Assembly (NCBI RefSeq): GCF_001522545.3 | Contig: NC_031769.1 | Coordinates: forward strand, 8,236,470-8,300,469 | Source: Parus major | Taxonomy: Eukaryota; Chordata; Aves; Passeriformes; Paridae | DNA: 64,000 nucleotides | Direction of reading: 5' to 3' | Part shown: piece after piece, positions 1-13,880 of the stretch | Numbering within the stretch: the first letter of the stretch is position 1 | Layout of the letters: every line of letters starts with the position of its first letter | Program-made: the position numbers and the translations under genes | Notes under the pieces: model-generated | What the model saw: only the letters and a program-made list of their open reading frames with translations | What the model was told of the DNA's origin: nothing | Database searches by the model: none

Positions 1-3000
1 ACTTATGTTTTATATCTTATTAACAGAAAATTAAACCCATTAAAACAGCTTGATTAGATAATAGTTATTGCATCAATTATATGGTCAGCAAGTTTTACTC
101 TAAAATTAAGATAAAAGCCTTATTCACAGTGTGATTTTGAGGGACGGGTGAGTGGAGTGGGGTAGGCTGTTTTTGAAGTTTGAATCCACTTGATTTGTAA
201 AAGTTATCAGGCTTTGGAACCCCTTCACATGTACCTTAAGGGTAATTGTATTTTATATAATGGGCTCTTGAGGATCTATTTTGTCAACACATGTGGAAAG
301 AAACAAACACGTTTACTATTTGCATCCTGTCTTGAATCAAACGAATTCCAGGCAACAACACACACGAGAGTCTCATGCCTACAGTGGATGTCCAAGCACA
401 AGCTCATCAAGCACAATGTTTCCTTCACAGTCAGAAGACAAGGACACAACTTCCCTTCTCATAAGGTTGGTGGTTTATTTAGGTCAGATGCACCTTCAGC
501 CCACAGTGCCTCAGATCAAATTGTTATAAGATTTAGCACTACAACTACAATATAGTAAAGATAAGACCAAAACACCTACAAAAATGCTGGAAATCTTACA
601 GGAAAGAAATTGAACAGCAGGAAAGTTTTAACCCTCCAAACCTTTGCGAGGTAAAAAAACAAAAACAAACCCACACATTTTATTTGCTCCTGAATGAGAC
701 ATCAGTGGCTCAACACTGCTTCCTTAATCCTGGGTGCCTACACCTATTAAAACATGAGTGAGTCAGAAATGCAACAAGAAGAAAGCATGCCATTCTGTTT
801 TGGAAATTTTATTCGCTGGACAATAGCTGACCTGTTTCTTTAAGCTATCATTTTTAGATTTGTTGCCTTTAAGACTCACTGTCTTAAAAAAATCAAGAGC
901 AGAAAGGCTATCCTAAGAGGAAGAGAAAAATGAAAGTGAAGGTAGTGATGATAGCCCTGATAAATCTGCATCTAAATAACAATACTGCATCCAAATCAGC
1001 AAATCACAGTGGAGAAAAATGTACTCATAAAAGACTTTCTAAGAAATACTGATAAATATAAACAGAAAGGGTTATTTTTCTGATGTAGTCAGACATTTCA
1101 GATTTTAAAAAACCAAGCATAAACAAGTATGACATGAGTATGGCATTTGGGTGACTTCCAGGTGCCTCCCAGAAGTACAACAGTGCTCTAAGTCTGAACG
1201 TGGCAGCCCAGCTCATTCTCTGTGCAGGAAACACACAGCAGCAACACCCAAAATACAGGCACTGAAAATGAGATTTCATAACTAGATCTCTGAATTCTGG
1301 TCTTTAATCTGAATAGAGCTTACGACTCCAACTTTCTTAACAATTCCTCAAAGAAGAGAAAGTTTTGATAAAGAATCCAGTCCTTTAAATAAGTAATTCT
1401 AAAGAATGTTATTAAGATTTAATAAAAAAAAGTTGGTATATTTTTGAAACAGGGAGAACAAAACAAACTGAGAACAACCTTGGTTTTTCAGAGTACTCTG
1501 ACACAGCTCGTCCTGTCAGTGTTGGAAAATGCAACACCAGTGCTGAAAGAGAATCCTTCTCTAAGCTTCCAGTTCCTCTGAAAACTAGATCAAGGCTACA
1601 GCTAGAGACATCTATCTAATTTTAGGCACCCACTTTTGAAAATCAGGTATCACATACACAGGGTAAGTGAATTCTTTAAAAATCTGTCAGATGCAAATAA
1701 CATGGTGTAACCTATGTAAAAGAAGAATACAGCCAAGATCATTTTTGGTTTAATTTTATTTAAAACAAGAATAAAAATTACTGCAATCTTGTTTACACCT
1801 TCAAATAGAACATATGACCTTTATTCTATCCGTGATAGCAAGGTTACAATGAAAATGTGGGTCTGCAATTACAAGGCACCACTGAGATAACTGAGGTATT
1901 TTGAGGGCAAAGCAGACAAAAGCTGCCCAGTAACACAAACTGTCAAATGCTGGATTTCTGGTTTTAGATAACAGCTACTCTGCAACCCAGCAATAAGGGG
2001 TAACCCTACATCCTGGTGTAATTTTCCCTCTACTTCTGTCAGATTCGAGAACAATTTGGTAAATGTTTGATAAAGCTGTTTATTACTGAAAATTCACAAA
2101 ATTTTGCAATTATTGGCAAGAAAATAAATTCTAGTAAGCAAAAGCTTTATGATCTTTAAAAAGAACTCGGATTAAAAGTCCTTCATACTGACCAAAACAA
2201 GTTAAACAGCAAACTCAGATATATTACTGCAGTCTCAATTTATACTCAGTGAAACCTCTGATCCTGAACTGTTTCTAACCATGCATTCTGAATAGCTTTC
2301 TGAAGGAAACAGCTCAAGTCAGCATCCCAACTATTTTTAGAGTGGAACTCAGTTAAGCTGGGGAAAAGGAATGTGTAGTCTATGATAGCTGAAGAATAGG
2401 CTCCACTATCCTGTCAACACTACAACCCTGGGTTCTCATTCCTCATATTGTTGTTTGTTTCAGGATATTTTTATATTAGGAAAAAAACATCCAGCCTTGT
2501 TTGTATTTGCTATAGTTTCAATTTGTGTTTCTCAATTATGAGTGGATGGGCTTGTATGCAGCATTCCAGGTAAGATTTTACAGCTGTATGTAACAGCACT
2601 AAGCCCTTCTTGCTGCACTGAAAACAGTTCCACACTCACCTGAGAATCACACTGGTAACTCAGCATTAACATCCTCTCAATGGATCCATCAGCATTGTCC
2701 TACCCAATTGCTTCCAGCAGAACAGCTCTCAAGTTTCAACAGAAACTTGGGTTTAGGGTTCAATTTCGTCACCATGTCTTTTCCTGTTTTTTTTTTAACC
2801 ACAATTTAATGTCACACCACATATAATCATCTATCAATTCAATTTCTAATCACTTACTAAAAACCACAGGTAGTCATACTGAAATAAGGCACTAATCACA
2901 AAAGTGAACACCATACACAAAACAAGATTGATACCTTCAGTAAAAACAAACATTTAAGAGCCTACCTATATTCTGTAAACTCCATCTTTCCTTCAGAAAC

Positions 3001-3912
3001 TACTGTGTGTGTCAGTATTGGAGGCAACACTGGAATACAATGTTAAATCCAAATTATATTGCAAATTGTTTCCAACCAAAAAGCTGTGATTTATGCCATC
3101 CCTCATCTCTACAACAAAAAAGGATGCTGCAAATACAACAAATAAATCTAGGAGAAGCTATATTCCTCAGATTCCCAAGTTCTCTGCAAGCAGTTTTTCA
3201 CTGGAGCTCAAATGAAGCTTTTTTTTGGTTTTACCTGGGGAGACAGTCAAGACATTGTGCAGAGAATGTACCCAATTGTGATGAAAAAGGATTTCTGACA
3301 TCTCCCACTTCACAAGAAATAATACCTTTCAGTCAAAGTTTGTTTCCTTAAATTCATTCGAAATTTGAGGGACAAAGTAGTTGTGGATCTGTTGCCATAA
3401 TTAAACTGGGAAGCTATTTTAAACCAGGGTACATTCCGACCTTACAGGGGAAATACACTCAGTCCACATTTGACCAGGTGAATCAAAATATAAAGGAAAT
3501 TACAAGGAGCTTAAGAATTGTCTATGTTTATAGCCAAGCAGTCAACCAAAGCAATTCTTAATAATTCTTGATGTGTTTGTGTGTGTCCCCTCCACACCTC
3601 TTAGTAATTGAAAACAAGACACAGGGATTCTGTGCCACATCCCAGGGCTCTTTTTTAACATATGGCACATTAAGAAATCTTTAAATCCCAAGCATATAAT
3701 TCATTTACATCTCTTCCCATGGAATAAATACAACCTCTCGTAGGACAAGGAAAAAGAAACCTGTCTTCCCCTGAAGCCCTTAATCTTTATTCAGGAAAGG
3801 AAGTGCCTTCTGCTCCTGCTTAGATTACACACCAGACACACTAGGAAAGGCTGCTTCTCGAGACACTGCACTACATTCTCATGTCTCTTGTAAGCAACTG
3901 CTCCATAGTGTC

Positions 3913-3941
3913 ATACCTTTGGATCTCTCATCCAAAGGTAT
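3913..3941. repeat. Short perfect hairpin
   Basis: Arms ATACCTTTGGAT (3913-3924) and ATCCAAAGGTAT (3930-3941) are exact reverse complements around a 5-base loop. A related direct copy (ATACTTTTGGATCTG) follows at about 3959. No transposon was recognised around it. Confidence 0.75.
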
Positions 3942-4667
3942 CCAAGTATAATCCACATCATACTTTTGGATCTGTACCACACAGCTCCCAACTCCTGTGA
4001 AAATGGAGCTGGAGATTACCTGCATAGTATGTGCCTTTAAGGGGCCAGCAGTGAAGGGGCCAGCATTAACAGTCTGAACTAGGTCACATTACATTGTAAT
4101 TATCCCACTGATAATTACTAAGGATCAGCTGACACTAATTTGTCCATGTGGATGATCTTCAAAACTCTGGCACTGACATTCATGCCTCAGACTGGGAAAG
4201 CATCATCTTCTATTGCAAGTGTAAGAGCTACACTTTCATGCTAAGAAAGACTATGCTCAAAATGTGCAAGATGCTTTTTCCCTCTTACAAACAAGATTCA
4301 ACCATTTTTTACAACTTCAATTTGTGTGTGTGCACATTAAAAGCTGCATTTTCATGTACAGGATTCTATTTATATAACATGGAATTATTCCCAACTGTTG
4401 TGAGGGAACTATATTTCACATTAGGAAAAAAGCATATAGATGCCTTGTCCAGTAACTGTTCATTATCTCTCAGTCAGTGTGCCCTGGTAGCACAAACCTT
4501 AAAGAGCATCCCTGGCTGAAATACCTGAAGCCAAGCCAATAATCATGGGAAGTAATTCTCTCTCTCTCCAAGCAGTATTCACTCTGTCACATGTAGTTGC
4601 TGTGTCTAGCTCTGAGCCACCAGTACAGGAGAGAAGTTAGTAACTGCAGAAAGGATGATCCCCAATG

Positions 4668-5000
4668 GTCAGGAGGCTGCAACACTGGCCTGGTGCAGAC
4701 AGGCTGAAGGACCTCAGTGTGCTCAGCCTGAGGATAACAAGGCTTCAGGAGGACCTGACAGCAGCTTACCAGTACCTACGGGGAGGTCATTAAAAAGAGA
4801 GCTGAGCTCTTGACCATGATGTCAGTGGGAGGATGAGACAGGAGGTAAGAAGAAATCTCCTCCATGAGGAGAGCCAAGCAGTGGAACCAGTTGTCCAGCA
4901 AGGCTGCACAATCTCCATTCCTGGAGGTTTTTGAGCCCTAAGCAATTTGATACCATAGCTGAGCCTCCCCTGAGCAGGAGCCTGGGGTCCCACTCTGCCT
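4668..5000 (+). mobile_element. CR1 LINE 3' fragment, sense
   Basis: The text matches the remembered sense orientation of the avian CR1 end of ORF2. It shows the GTCAGGAGGCT start, a CTCAGCCTGAGGA block, GAAGAAATCTCC, a GTGGAACCAGTTG block and a CATTCCTGGAGG block. This is the region that encodes the end of the reverse-transcriptase ORF. It is 5'-truncated and degraded by many small changes, so it is an old, inactive copy inside LMBR1 intron 1. Confidence 0.8.
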
Positions 5001-5029
5001 TATTTTCTAGTTTCCTGACTAAATAAGTA

Positions 5030-5135
5030 CTGTTATAAACTTAGTCACTTCATAATTTATACCATTCTCCAGGTCATTTATGAACGTGTTTATTAAGTGT
5101 AGGCACAGGCCCCCATAGGGCTGTGTCAGGGATGT
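5030..5135 (-). mobile_element. Degraded CR1 fragment, antisense (tentative)
   Basis: The segment CTCCAGGTCATTTATGAA at about 5070 and the following text resemble an internal part of CR1 read in antisense, where the sequence warns of the next upstream section of ORF2. It is short and diverged and abuts a sense-oriented CR1 copy, so it may be a separate insertion. Confidence 0.5.
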
Positions 5136-8100
5136 CCTCCCACTGTGGAAGAGCAAGATATGCTGCAGAACAACTTTTAGAGCAAGGAACCAGCACAGAA
5201 CTCCTTCACAGAGAGAAGTCCCACACCTTAGTAATATTCTTTAGCTTAATATGCTTCCAAGTATGAAACACAGATTCAACCCAGGTTCATTTCCACTTGA
5301 AAAGCATCAAAGCAAATAAGTGATAGTTTCCTCCAACTTGATTGCATACTAGCATGCAGAACAGGGAGAATCTGGAGGAGCAAAAGAATAACAGCAAACA
5401 GCATTTTACAATGCCGCATATGAATGAAAGATCAAGAAGCTCCAAAAAGTACGGGAGGAAAGGAAATAACTTTAAAATGAAACAGCTGTGTCAGTATTAA
5501 AGTTATTGTTATTACAGCCACAAGCATTTCTATGCAAACGATCAACAAAACAAGGCTACAGATGTAGCAAGGAACATCTCCACTTCTAGCTGTTACTTTA
5601 CAGAATGTGTTCTTTTCCTTAAACAGAAAAAACAGCACAAAAAAAAGAGAAGGCCGAGATGACTCTGGGTAATATCACCATGTAGAATATGTCTATTTAC
5701 ATGCTTAAGTGTTGAAAATGAAACAATATTTTGCCTGTGATTACTATTACAAAAAATACAAGTGTTGCACTTCTTGGTTTTAATTTCTGTAATAGAAAAC
5801 AACAAACACAGCATTACACATCCATCTCTTACTCATATAATGCTGCTGAAGTATTTTAATGTGCATTAAAATACCACAAGCTTCCTCCTACTGTCCCATT
5901 TGGCAACTGCTTTTGTTTACTCTTAGAAAAGATGGCAGGAATAAACAGCAAGAAAATACATGTGGAGACAAGCAGTTCTGCTTGGTCTATTCCTAATAAC
6001 TCAATTATCCCACTGACATCTAAAAAGCAAACAAGGCATTCCACCTGTTTTGGATGTGTCAACAGTAAGTGACTTACACCCAACAAAGCACACTAAAGAA
6101 AACTGAAACTTTTAACTATGGTCTTAGTTTGACCTCAGCATTCATTGTATCATCTGCTCTGCAAATCTCATTTTTCTCAAATGAGACATTAACTCTGCTC
6201 TGGTTAGATTAAGTTCACTTTAAACCAGCCAACCTTATACACTCGGCATGACACAGTAAATTTCATATTATGAAAAAATACCAAATATGTGCTATGACTG
6301 TCTATGACTACAGATTAATTTTGCTTATTAACACTGCCCTCCATACCTATGATTCCCCACCATATACAGTCTCTTCTCAGGACTCCTCCCTGGCTTAAAA
6401 CATTTGCAAGCAGTTGACCCACTTTTTTTGGTTCCTATGTCATGATGAAATTATAAATGGTTCAGAGGCAGGTGCCTAGACTTCCTCATCTAGAAAAAAC
6501 ATCCAGGATCCAACAGAAAGTAAGAAACACTTAAAAATATATTCTGTGTGCTAGAAATTCTGCTGAAGATAAAAAACAGTTTCTACAGCCCTTCAGTGAA
6601 AAATGTTTTTCAGCACAGGTGCAAGATTTAAAAACACTCTAGAATTAACACCAATAGCACCAACCTAGACCATGTAACAGTCTGTCCCTGAGTGAGCCAT
6701 TATTCAACCCTAGAAAGTCAGGCTGTAATAATCACTTATATTAAAACTTGAGTCACACCATTAAAAATTCATTTCTGAAAAAATAACCTCCCTAAGTCTC
6801 ATTCATACAGACTTGGTATCAAGACAGCTTCTTTGACTAATATTAATTTTCAGGGTAAGATGCAGAAGATCTTAGAAGACAGAGCTAATAAACTTTCTCA
6901 TCCTAACACATAAAAATACTCTTCCTTGTCTTCTCACACATATATCCTGGAGCATTTTTAAGTGGCACCCCCACTCCCAAAATACAAACATACTTAAACT
7001 GCAGTATCTGTATGTTTTTGTAATTCTCACCAATTATGCAGACTCTCTACTGGATATAAGTTACTACAGTCTGAAATTCAGCAAGTATTTTAGACATGTT
7101 CCCATTGTCAAATTCAACTAAAACACATCAGCTTCAATCTTTTCCATAAATACATTAAAAATAGAAATTACAGTTAGATAATGGAAAAAATTGGATAATC
7201 AAGGCCTAAACAGACACTTAAAATCAACAGTAAAACTGAAACACCGCGTTTTGATGACAATTGTGAAGTCTATCCTGGAAATCACACAAGAAGGTAAAGA
7301 GGTAAAATATCACACATACGCTGCTTCTATCCTCTGTACATTAACCCAGCTATATGCAGACTTCGATGCCATCAAAACACATACTACCTGCTGTAGGAGC
7401 AGACATGATTTGGAAATAGAGAAAAGAAAACATAGACCTGTAAAGTATTTTGCAGTTAATCAAAATTTTCAAAAATTATCCAAGTGTTCAAATATTAAAA
7501 CAGTACAAAGCACAGAGCTCTCTCTTGAAATCATGTTGATGGTAGTTAGAAACAACTTTCAACATATCCAGCTAATCAAAAACCTAGAAATCTCTGTCTG
7601 GGGAGCAACACTATTATACATGAATATTCAACTCCTAGCTGACAAAACAGCAACATGAGTTTTGACACCGTCTTTCTGAGAGTCAATTGGGTCCCAAAGA
7701 GCACAGGTCAAAGCTGCTGAAAGTGTGAAGCAATCTCACCTGTCACATGAATGCCTAATCAGGGGGTTAGAGCAGCACTTGTTCCAGGTCACCTCTACAT
7801 GGCTCTGCTCACCCTCCACAGGGATGCAACAACCAAGGCTGGTTATCATTAAATGCATAAAAACAAACTCCAGTCACCACTTTCAGAAGTTTCTCCTCTT
7901 CCTGTGTTAGAAGTTGTATACAAATTCTTGAACACAATTGTTCCTAAAAAGGCAGTGCCCCAAGTCATTTGACAGCACATGGGTACATGAAATAATCAGT
8001 GGTTTTCAAGGCAAGGGGGAGAGAATGGGAGTAGAGAGAGATGCAGAAGTTAAGACCTCCTCAACAAAAGTTATCACTGTTCTCTTAAATGAGGATAAAT

Positions 8101-10065
8101 ACTAAATTAAATAGGAAATGCTTAGAGATAGGAAAGGAGAAAGTAGTTCAGTTTAGAAGAAAGAAAAGAAAAAAAAAACCACTTCAAATACAACCAATAA
8201 ACTTATTCTGAAAGGAATGTTTTCTTTAGTCTTCCTTAACCCAAAATTCTATGTCTACAGAACTGAGCTCTTAATTTCTTATCATAATGCCACTGGCAAT
8301 GTGCTTCAGATTCTCTCTCCACTCTGGCTTTACCACAATTTCCTTTGCTACTCTGGCCATCTGCTCACCTATCTCCCAACCCTCTTTAATCTCTCTGAAA
8401 ACACCTATTTCCAGAGGGTCTTGTGCTAATAAACTCAAGTACACTCAGCAACCTCCTCACAGCAAAGACCGAGTTGTTATTACAACCCTCTCATCTCCCA
8501 GTTATATCTTACCCAGTCCCTCACTCCATGCCCAGCCACTCAAACAAAACCCAAGGTGGATATGTTTGCTTTGGTCACACTATGAAAAGCTGGTTTTGTT
8601 TGCTGTCAGTTCTTCTGCGCTTCATTACATTTTCTCAAGTCTAATTACACCTCAATACAAAATTTTCTTAAACATATGCCTGTACCCTCCATGAAGTGTG
8701 CTGCCCTTTTGGTCAACTCCTCCTCCAAAGAAACACACCAGCAACTTGAAAGGAATTAGTTTGAACTGTAACTAATTGCATATTTTTACACTTCAGCCTT
8801 CCATGCTTATTTTACATAAACAGAAATAGTGGAACTCTACAAAAGCTGCTTCTGTTTTGGGAATAAGTATCTCTCTCCACTCGTCTATGCCAAGTATTTT
8901 GAGATGCCTATTGATTCCAGATGGATCCACAGTGCTGATCCCCAGGACCAACAGCCAGAAGATGATTCATCACTTCTTCAAGTTCAGTACAGCAACCATG
9001 TTTACAAGTAAAGATATACGTTTACGATGACAGAATTATGCCAATATTTTATATATTTAATTATGTTAAATGTGCACCAATCTTTCAGCTTTATGTCCCT
9101 CATCACTGCTACAAGTACTCCTTTATTCAGTTACAAATCTTTCCCAAAATATTTAAGGGAAAAAAGAAAAAAGAAGCAATATTAAGAAATCCAGGCAAAG
9201 CTATTTTCTGAAATACAAGTATTTAAGATATAAAGTAGTCCTCAAGTTTTCAGTGTACAAGTAAAAAAAATTGAAAGGCATCTTTTTTTAATAAAAGATA
9301 AACTTGCATAAGCATGCAAACAAAAACATTTCAGTATTTATAATAAATTTGTTCTTACAAATCACCCATGCTTCTAATCATCACTTTCTTCCTGGCCCAC
9401 TATCAAAATATCATCACTGCTGGCAGAAAAAAGGGTCTGTGAAAAAGCTCAGTTTTTTAAGTATACACAACTGGTCAGAAACAGGAGCCCACTAGCAACA
9501 GAAGTGCTCAAACCAGCTCCCTTGTTTTACATCCCTACAGAGGGCAAATGCCAGCAGTAATCACACTGTATTAATAGAAGAAATAAAGAAATTAAGTTTC
9601 TTAGAATAATTATCATGTGAAGCCTGCACCCCTGAAAACATTTAGTCTTTCAAATGGAAGTGTATCACATTTAACATTAAATGCTGTATTATACCAGTTT
9701 CAATATCTGCCTGAACTGGCATGAAACACTTAAAAGTTATAATAGCAGTTATATAAAATATATAAAATGTTCAAATACAAATTTGAACATTTTCTGCCAG
9801 GACCGATTTTTTTTTCATTACATATTTAATAAACTTATTTCCAAATATACTCACTCTGTTTATTCTTAAGCTTCCTAAATAGCAGTTCTATGGTGCTAAT
9901 AATAGAACCTAGCAGTTCTGTTGTGTTCTTCCACAGTCTTCCCCACACTACAAATGCAAGCACAGTGTATTTATTTTGCCAAGGAACCCTCATAACCAGG
10001 TATCCATGTATATTCTTACATACTCAAAATCCTACATTTTTTAAGTGGAAAAAGAATTTAAAAAT

Positions 10066-10118
10066 TTAGCTTGTATTTTTAAAAATATTTTAAAAATATT
10101 TTTAAAAATACAAGCTAA
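10066..10118. repeat. 53-base near-perfect palindrome
   Basis: Arms of 26 bases (10066-10091 and 10093-10118) are exact reverse complements around a single central base. The outer part reads TTAGCTTGTATTTTT and returns as AAAAATACAAGCTAA; the centre is an A/T alternation. No flanking target-site duplication or transposon terminal motif was recognised. Confidence 0.9.
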
Positions 10119-11476
10119 TACTGCAGAATAAAAGACTCAAATTGGAAAAAAAAAGCAAGTTCATATTCTAACAAGTAAACCCAGGGGACCACGAAGAGGC
10201 TCAACCATTGCACTTGTTCCATTTACATTTGAAATAAACAGTTCACAACAATACCAGCGGAACATGAACCCTTTATAAACAGGCATAGTAACAGGACCCA
10301 AGAGAAAAGCAGTTCCCTAGAAGTTCAAATATTTTCCATGGATGTGCAAGATCTCAGCAAATTATAAATTAAAGGACCAAGAAAGGTAAAGTAACAGAAC
10401 ATTGTCCTGCCTTTACAACTCTTTCATATGAATACTGACCAAGTACAGAACACAAACCCTTTTCTGTACTTTGCAGTCCACTAAAGCTGCTTTTCGAAAA
10501 TATGCCCCTTTTAGACAGAACTGAGCATGACTCTGGCTTTGTTGAAGTCAAGGATCTCACTGGCTCCAAGAAAACTCTTGGCTGTGCCACGTCTCTGACA
10601 CTGGGTCACCAGCTCACAGTCTCCACACTTACTTCATTGTATCTGAATTTTAAAGTTCAGACTCAGACCAACTCTGAGTCTTGGTGTTTTCAACAACTGT
10701 TCGAACCAGCAGATCCTCTATAGAGCAGATTCATGTTTGAAGAGCCATTCCAAAACCAGAGCCACACCTGATTAGGGAGTTAACCACCTTCTAGTAGCAC
10801 AGACCATCCTCATGAAGCAACAAAATCCAAGGCAGATGATTTTGTTGCAAACAGGCACCCTCTTGAAAAACAAGTGCCATACAGACACTCCAAATGAGGT
10901 CAAGAGCAAACAGGTCTGAGTTAAATTAAGCATTAAGCCACTGAGTCACCTCAAAAGCAGATGAAGGATGTATTTTTTAAAAAATAATCTTTTACTAACC
11001 TTGCTCAATCTATAAAGATGTGTCAGAAATAATTGTTTTTTGAAGATGGAATTAGCAAAAGTTAGCACCTGCACAAAGAGACAGGCATCACCACCGAAAG
11101 GATAACAAGCCTTGAATTTTTTTTATGTTACACAACTTTATGGAAAACTATGTAGCTTGCCAGTTCAGAGAATACATGAAACAGAAATAAAGCATTAGAC
11201 CGAAGCTAAACTCAGCGTGCCCTTAGGATTTCATCAGAAAGCACAATATAGAAATTCTGTATTCAAAGAAAATTTGTAAGAGAAAAGTGAAAAGGATTTT
11301 CTTTTCAACTACATCATCTTACTTTGATTTCTCTCATCAATGTGTCATTTAGCTTTAAGTTAAGACTGTGCCACACAACTAGTTCTTCAAAGACACTTCT
11401 TACAGACAAATTTATCTTGCTCCCAACAGGCATAGAGAGGTCTCCTCTGCTGTAATATTCCACAACAAACTGGAAT

Positions 11477-11775
11477 TGAATGGTTTGGGCTGGAAGGGAC
11501 CTTAAATACCATCTGTATCCCTGGGCAGGGAAAACTTCCGCTAGACCTCAAATCCCCATCCAAACTGGCCTGGAACACTGCCAGGGATGGGGTACCCACA
11601 ACTTTTCTGGGCAACCTGTGCCAGAGCCTCACCACACTCACAGTAGAGAATTTCTTCCCAATATCTAATCTAAGCCTATCCCACCCCAATTTCAAGCCAC
11701 TACCTCTTGTAATGTCAAATGCTTCTCTTAACTGCTCTGCTGCCCCCAGCCCACCTGCAGCTGGAATCAAGGTTT
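11477..11775 (-). mobile_element. CR1 LINE 3' fragment, antisense
   Basis: The plus strand opens with AATGGTTTGGGCTGGAAGGG, the hallmark reverse complement of the CR1 3' end, and continues through the CTGGGCAACCTGTGCCAG and GAGAATTTCTTCCCAATAT blocks. The minus strand keeps an open frame with the motif VVRLWHRLPRKVV, typical of the CR1 ORF2 C-terminus. It is one of the better-preserved copies here, but it is truncated at the 5' end and so cannot be active. Confidence 0.92.
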
Positions 11776-13516
11776 AATGCATGTGTCAGAATGGAATATG
11801 TTCCCTGCTCCAGCTGAGGAACTGATGATTACACCCACTACCCACACAACAACTGTCTATTTGCATATTTTAAGAAATTCTATTCACTATGTAACTTCAT
11901 GAGCAGCAAGGGTAAGAATGGTAAGGAGAGGATGTTAACATAATTGCACATGTAAGCAACATACTCTGTGCTCCAGCATGCTCAGACTAACCACAAATGC
12001 ACTCAATATTTGCAATATTCTCCTGCAGCTGTGTGGGAGCCACAGGAGGCTGCACACTCAGCTAGGGGTGGCAGCACTTCATGCACTCATAAAACCTTGT
12101 GGTGTTCCAACATAAATTAAAAACAAGATCACAACTGTACCAGTGTATAATTTAAAAGGCAACATTGTTATTATTATTCCCACTGATTAAACAATAACAA
12201 AGGTGGACTGTGATCAATGTTAAGATCAAAGAAAAGTTTCAAGAGCAAGATTATTCTGAATCCACTGTCCAAATAAAACAACACTGCACCTCTACAATAT
12301 GAGTTACTGATGTCCTGTGTGATTTCTCATATAGCTACACCAGTAGGAAGACTTATCAATTGCTCTGGAGAGGCTGAAATAGTCCCACTAACTTTGGAGA
12401 AGTACCTGCAGTACAGATAAACTAGTTCTTTAAGAATTTAATAGACTTCACTACTTCTAAGGCTGCACACAGCCATTCCTTCAGACTCAAAAATCTGTGT
12501 TTCCTACTGAATAAAACCACAATATATACCATCCAATTTATCAGAACAAGACTCTGGTGAAAGTAAGTAGGAGATAATTAGCGCACAATGGAATACAAAT
12601 GGAAAAACAGACATGAGGGAAAAGAAAGATTTGTACATACATTCATGTTTTCATACCACAGAGGTGATTAAGATAATACTTAGAGCCTTCTTTACAAAGA
12701 AGTATTTTACTTTTTGTGCCCCTCCACTAGTCGTGGCTTCCAGGACATATACTACATCCATGCCCAAAGAAGAGATATTCAAAAAAATCCCACAAAGTAG
12801 CTGTTCTTCTCAGAGGCTTGTTTTGAACTCTTCAGAAAAAAACACTGCAGAAATAGAATATTTCACAAGAAAGGTCTTAACATGCATTCATATACTATAC
12901 AAGAGTAATTAATACATTCCAAGCAAGTCTGCTATCAAGTGACCCAGCCATAGCACTACATAAATCAGTTAACCATGGTATTTTAGAGTCTCCCAACAAG
13001 GCTGAAAAACACTTAAAGCTAAATAATGAAATCTTATTTTAATTCAATAAATCAGTTTTTTCCCCCAGACAACAGGGATGGCAAAAAATTACATTATTCC
13101 CTTGCTGAGCCCGGACAGCACGTTCACAGGGCACAGTGCTGCATATCTTCCTTGTGCAGCCTGTATTTCCTTCCTGGAATTGAAGCAGGAGAGACACGAG
13201 CCCCATCAAAACACCTCCATCAGCTTTCAATAGTCCTGAGAGCAATTACAAGGCTGTCAGAGAGGAAACTGCAACTGGTCTGTCTGCACGCAGGGTGTAG
13301 TGCTGCACCTGCCTATGGAGGGCTGAGAGAGATGGGACAGCACATGCACTGCTGGGCACTCCACTGGTTGCATGGGGCATGAGGGGTCAGGGAAAACAAA
13401 AAAGTTACACAAAGCACTGCAAACAGCCCAGCAAGGCAGGAGTATCCCAGTATGACAAGCAGTACCATGAAATTCCATGCACACCTGACGGCAACAAACT
13501 GAGGGCTGAGGTGTTC

Positions 13517-13880
13517 ACAGAATCCTAGAATGGGTCACAATTGGAAGGGACCACAGTGGGTCACCTGGTCCAACCTCCCTGACCAAATAGGGTCATCTCA
13601 AAGCACATGGCACAGGATAACATCCAGATGTTCTTGGATACCTCCAGGGAGCCTCCACAGCTTCTCTGGGCAATCTGTTCCAGTGCATGCTCACCTGCAC
13701 AGTAAAGTTCTTCCTCATGTTCAGGTGGAGCTTCCTGTGCCTCAGTTTCTGCCCACTGCCTCATCTCCTGGTGGTTAGCACCACCGAGCAGAGCCTGGTA
13801 CATCCTACTGGCACCTCCCCTTTAGATGAACACATAAATGATGTCCGCTCGCAGTCATCTCTTACCGAAGCTGAGCTTCG
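13517..13880 (-). mobile_element. CR1 LINE 3' fragment, antisense
   Basis: Starts with CAGAATCCTAGAATGGGTC and GGAAGGGACCACAGTGG, then CTCTGGGCAATCTGTTCCAG and AAGTTCTTCCTCATGTTCAG. All are CR1 3' blocks read in antisense. It ends near the CGCAGTCATCTCTT block at about 13865. The insertion sits roughly 350 bases inside LMBR1 intron 1 from the exon 1 donor, at the edge of the CpG island. Confidence 0.92.

Noticed and set aside
4148..4519. 123-codon open frame on the plus strand
   Set aside because: Composition and residues look random; no domain recognised.
7191..7658. 155-codon open frame on the plus strand
   Set aside because: No family motif, biased AT-rich composition, no splice or promoter context, and it lies within LMBR1 intron 1 on the opposite strand. 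Most likely chance.
8355..8376. CTCF-like GAGCAGATGGC on the minus strand
   Set aside because: Several mismatches to the consensus at both ends of the core.
11387..11770. 127-codon minus-strand frame as a gene
   Set aside because: It is the decayed C-terminal part of CR1 ORF2 in an antisense CR1 copy, not a host gene.
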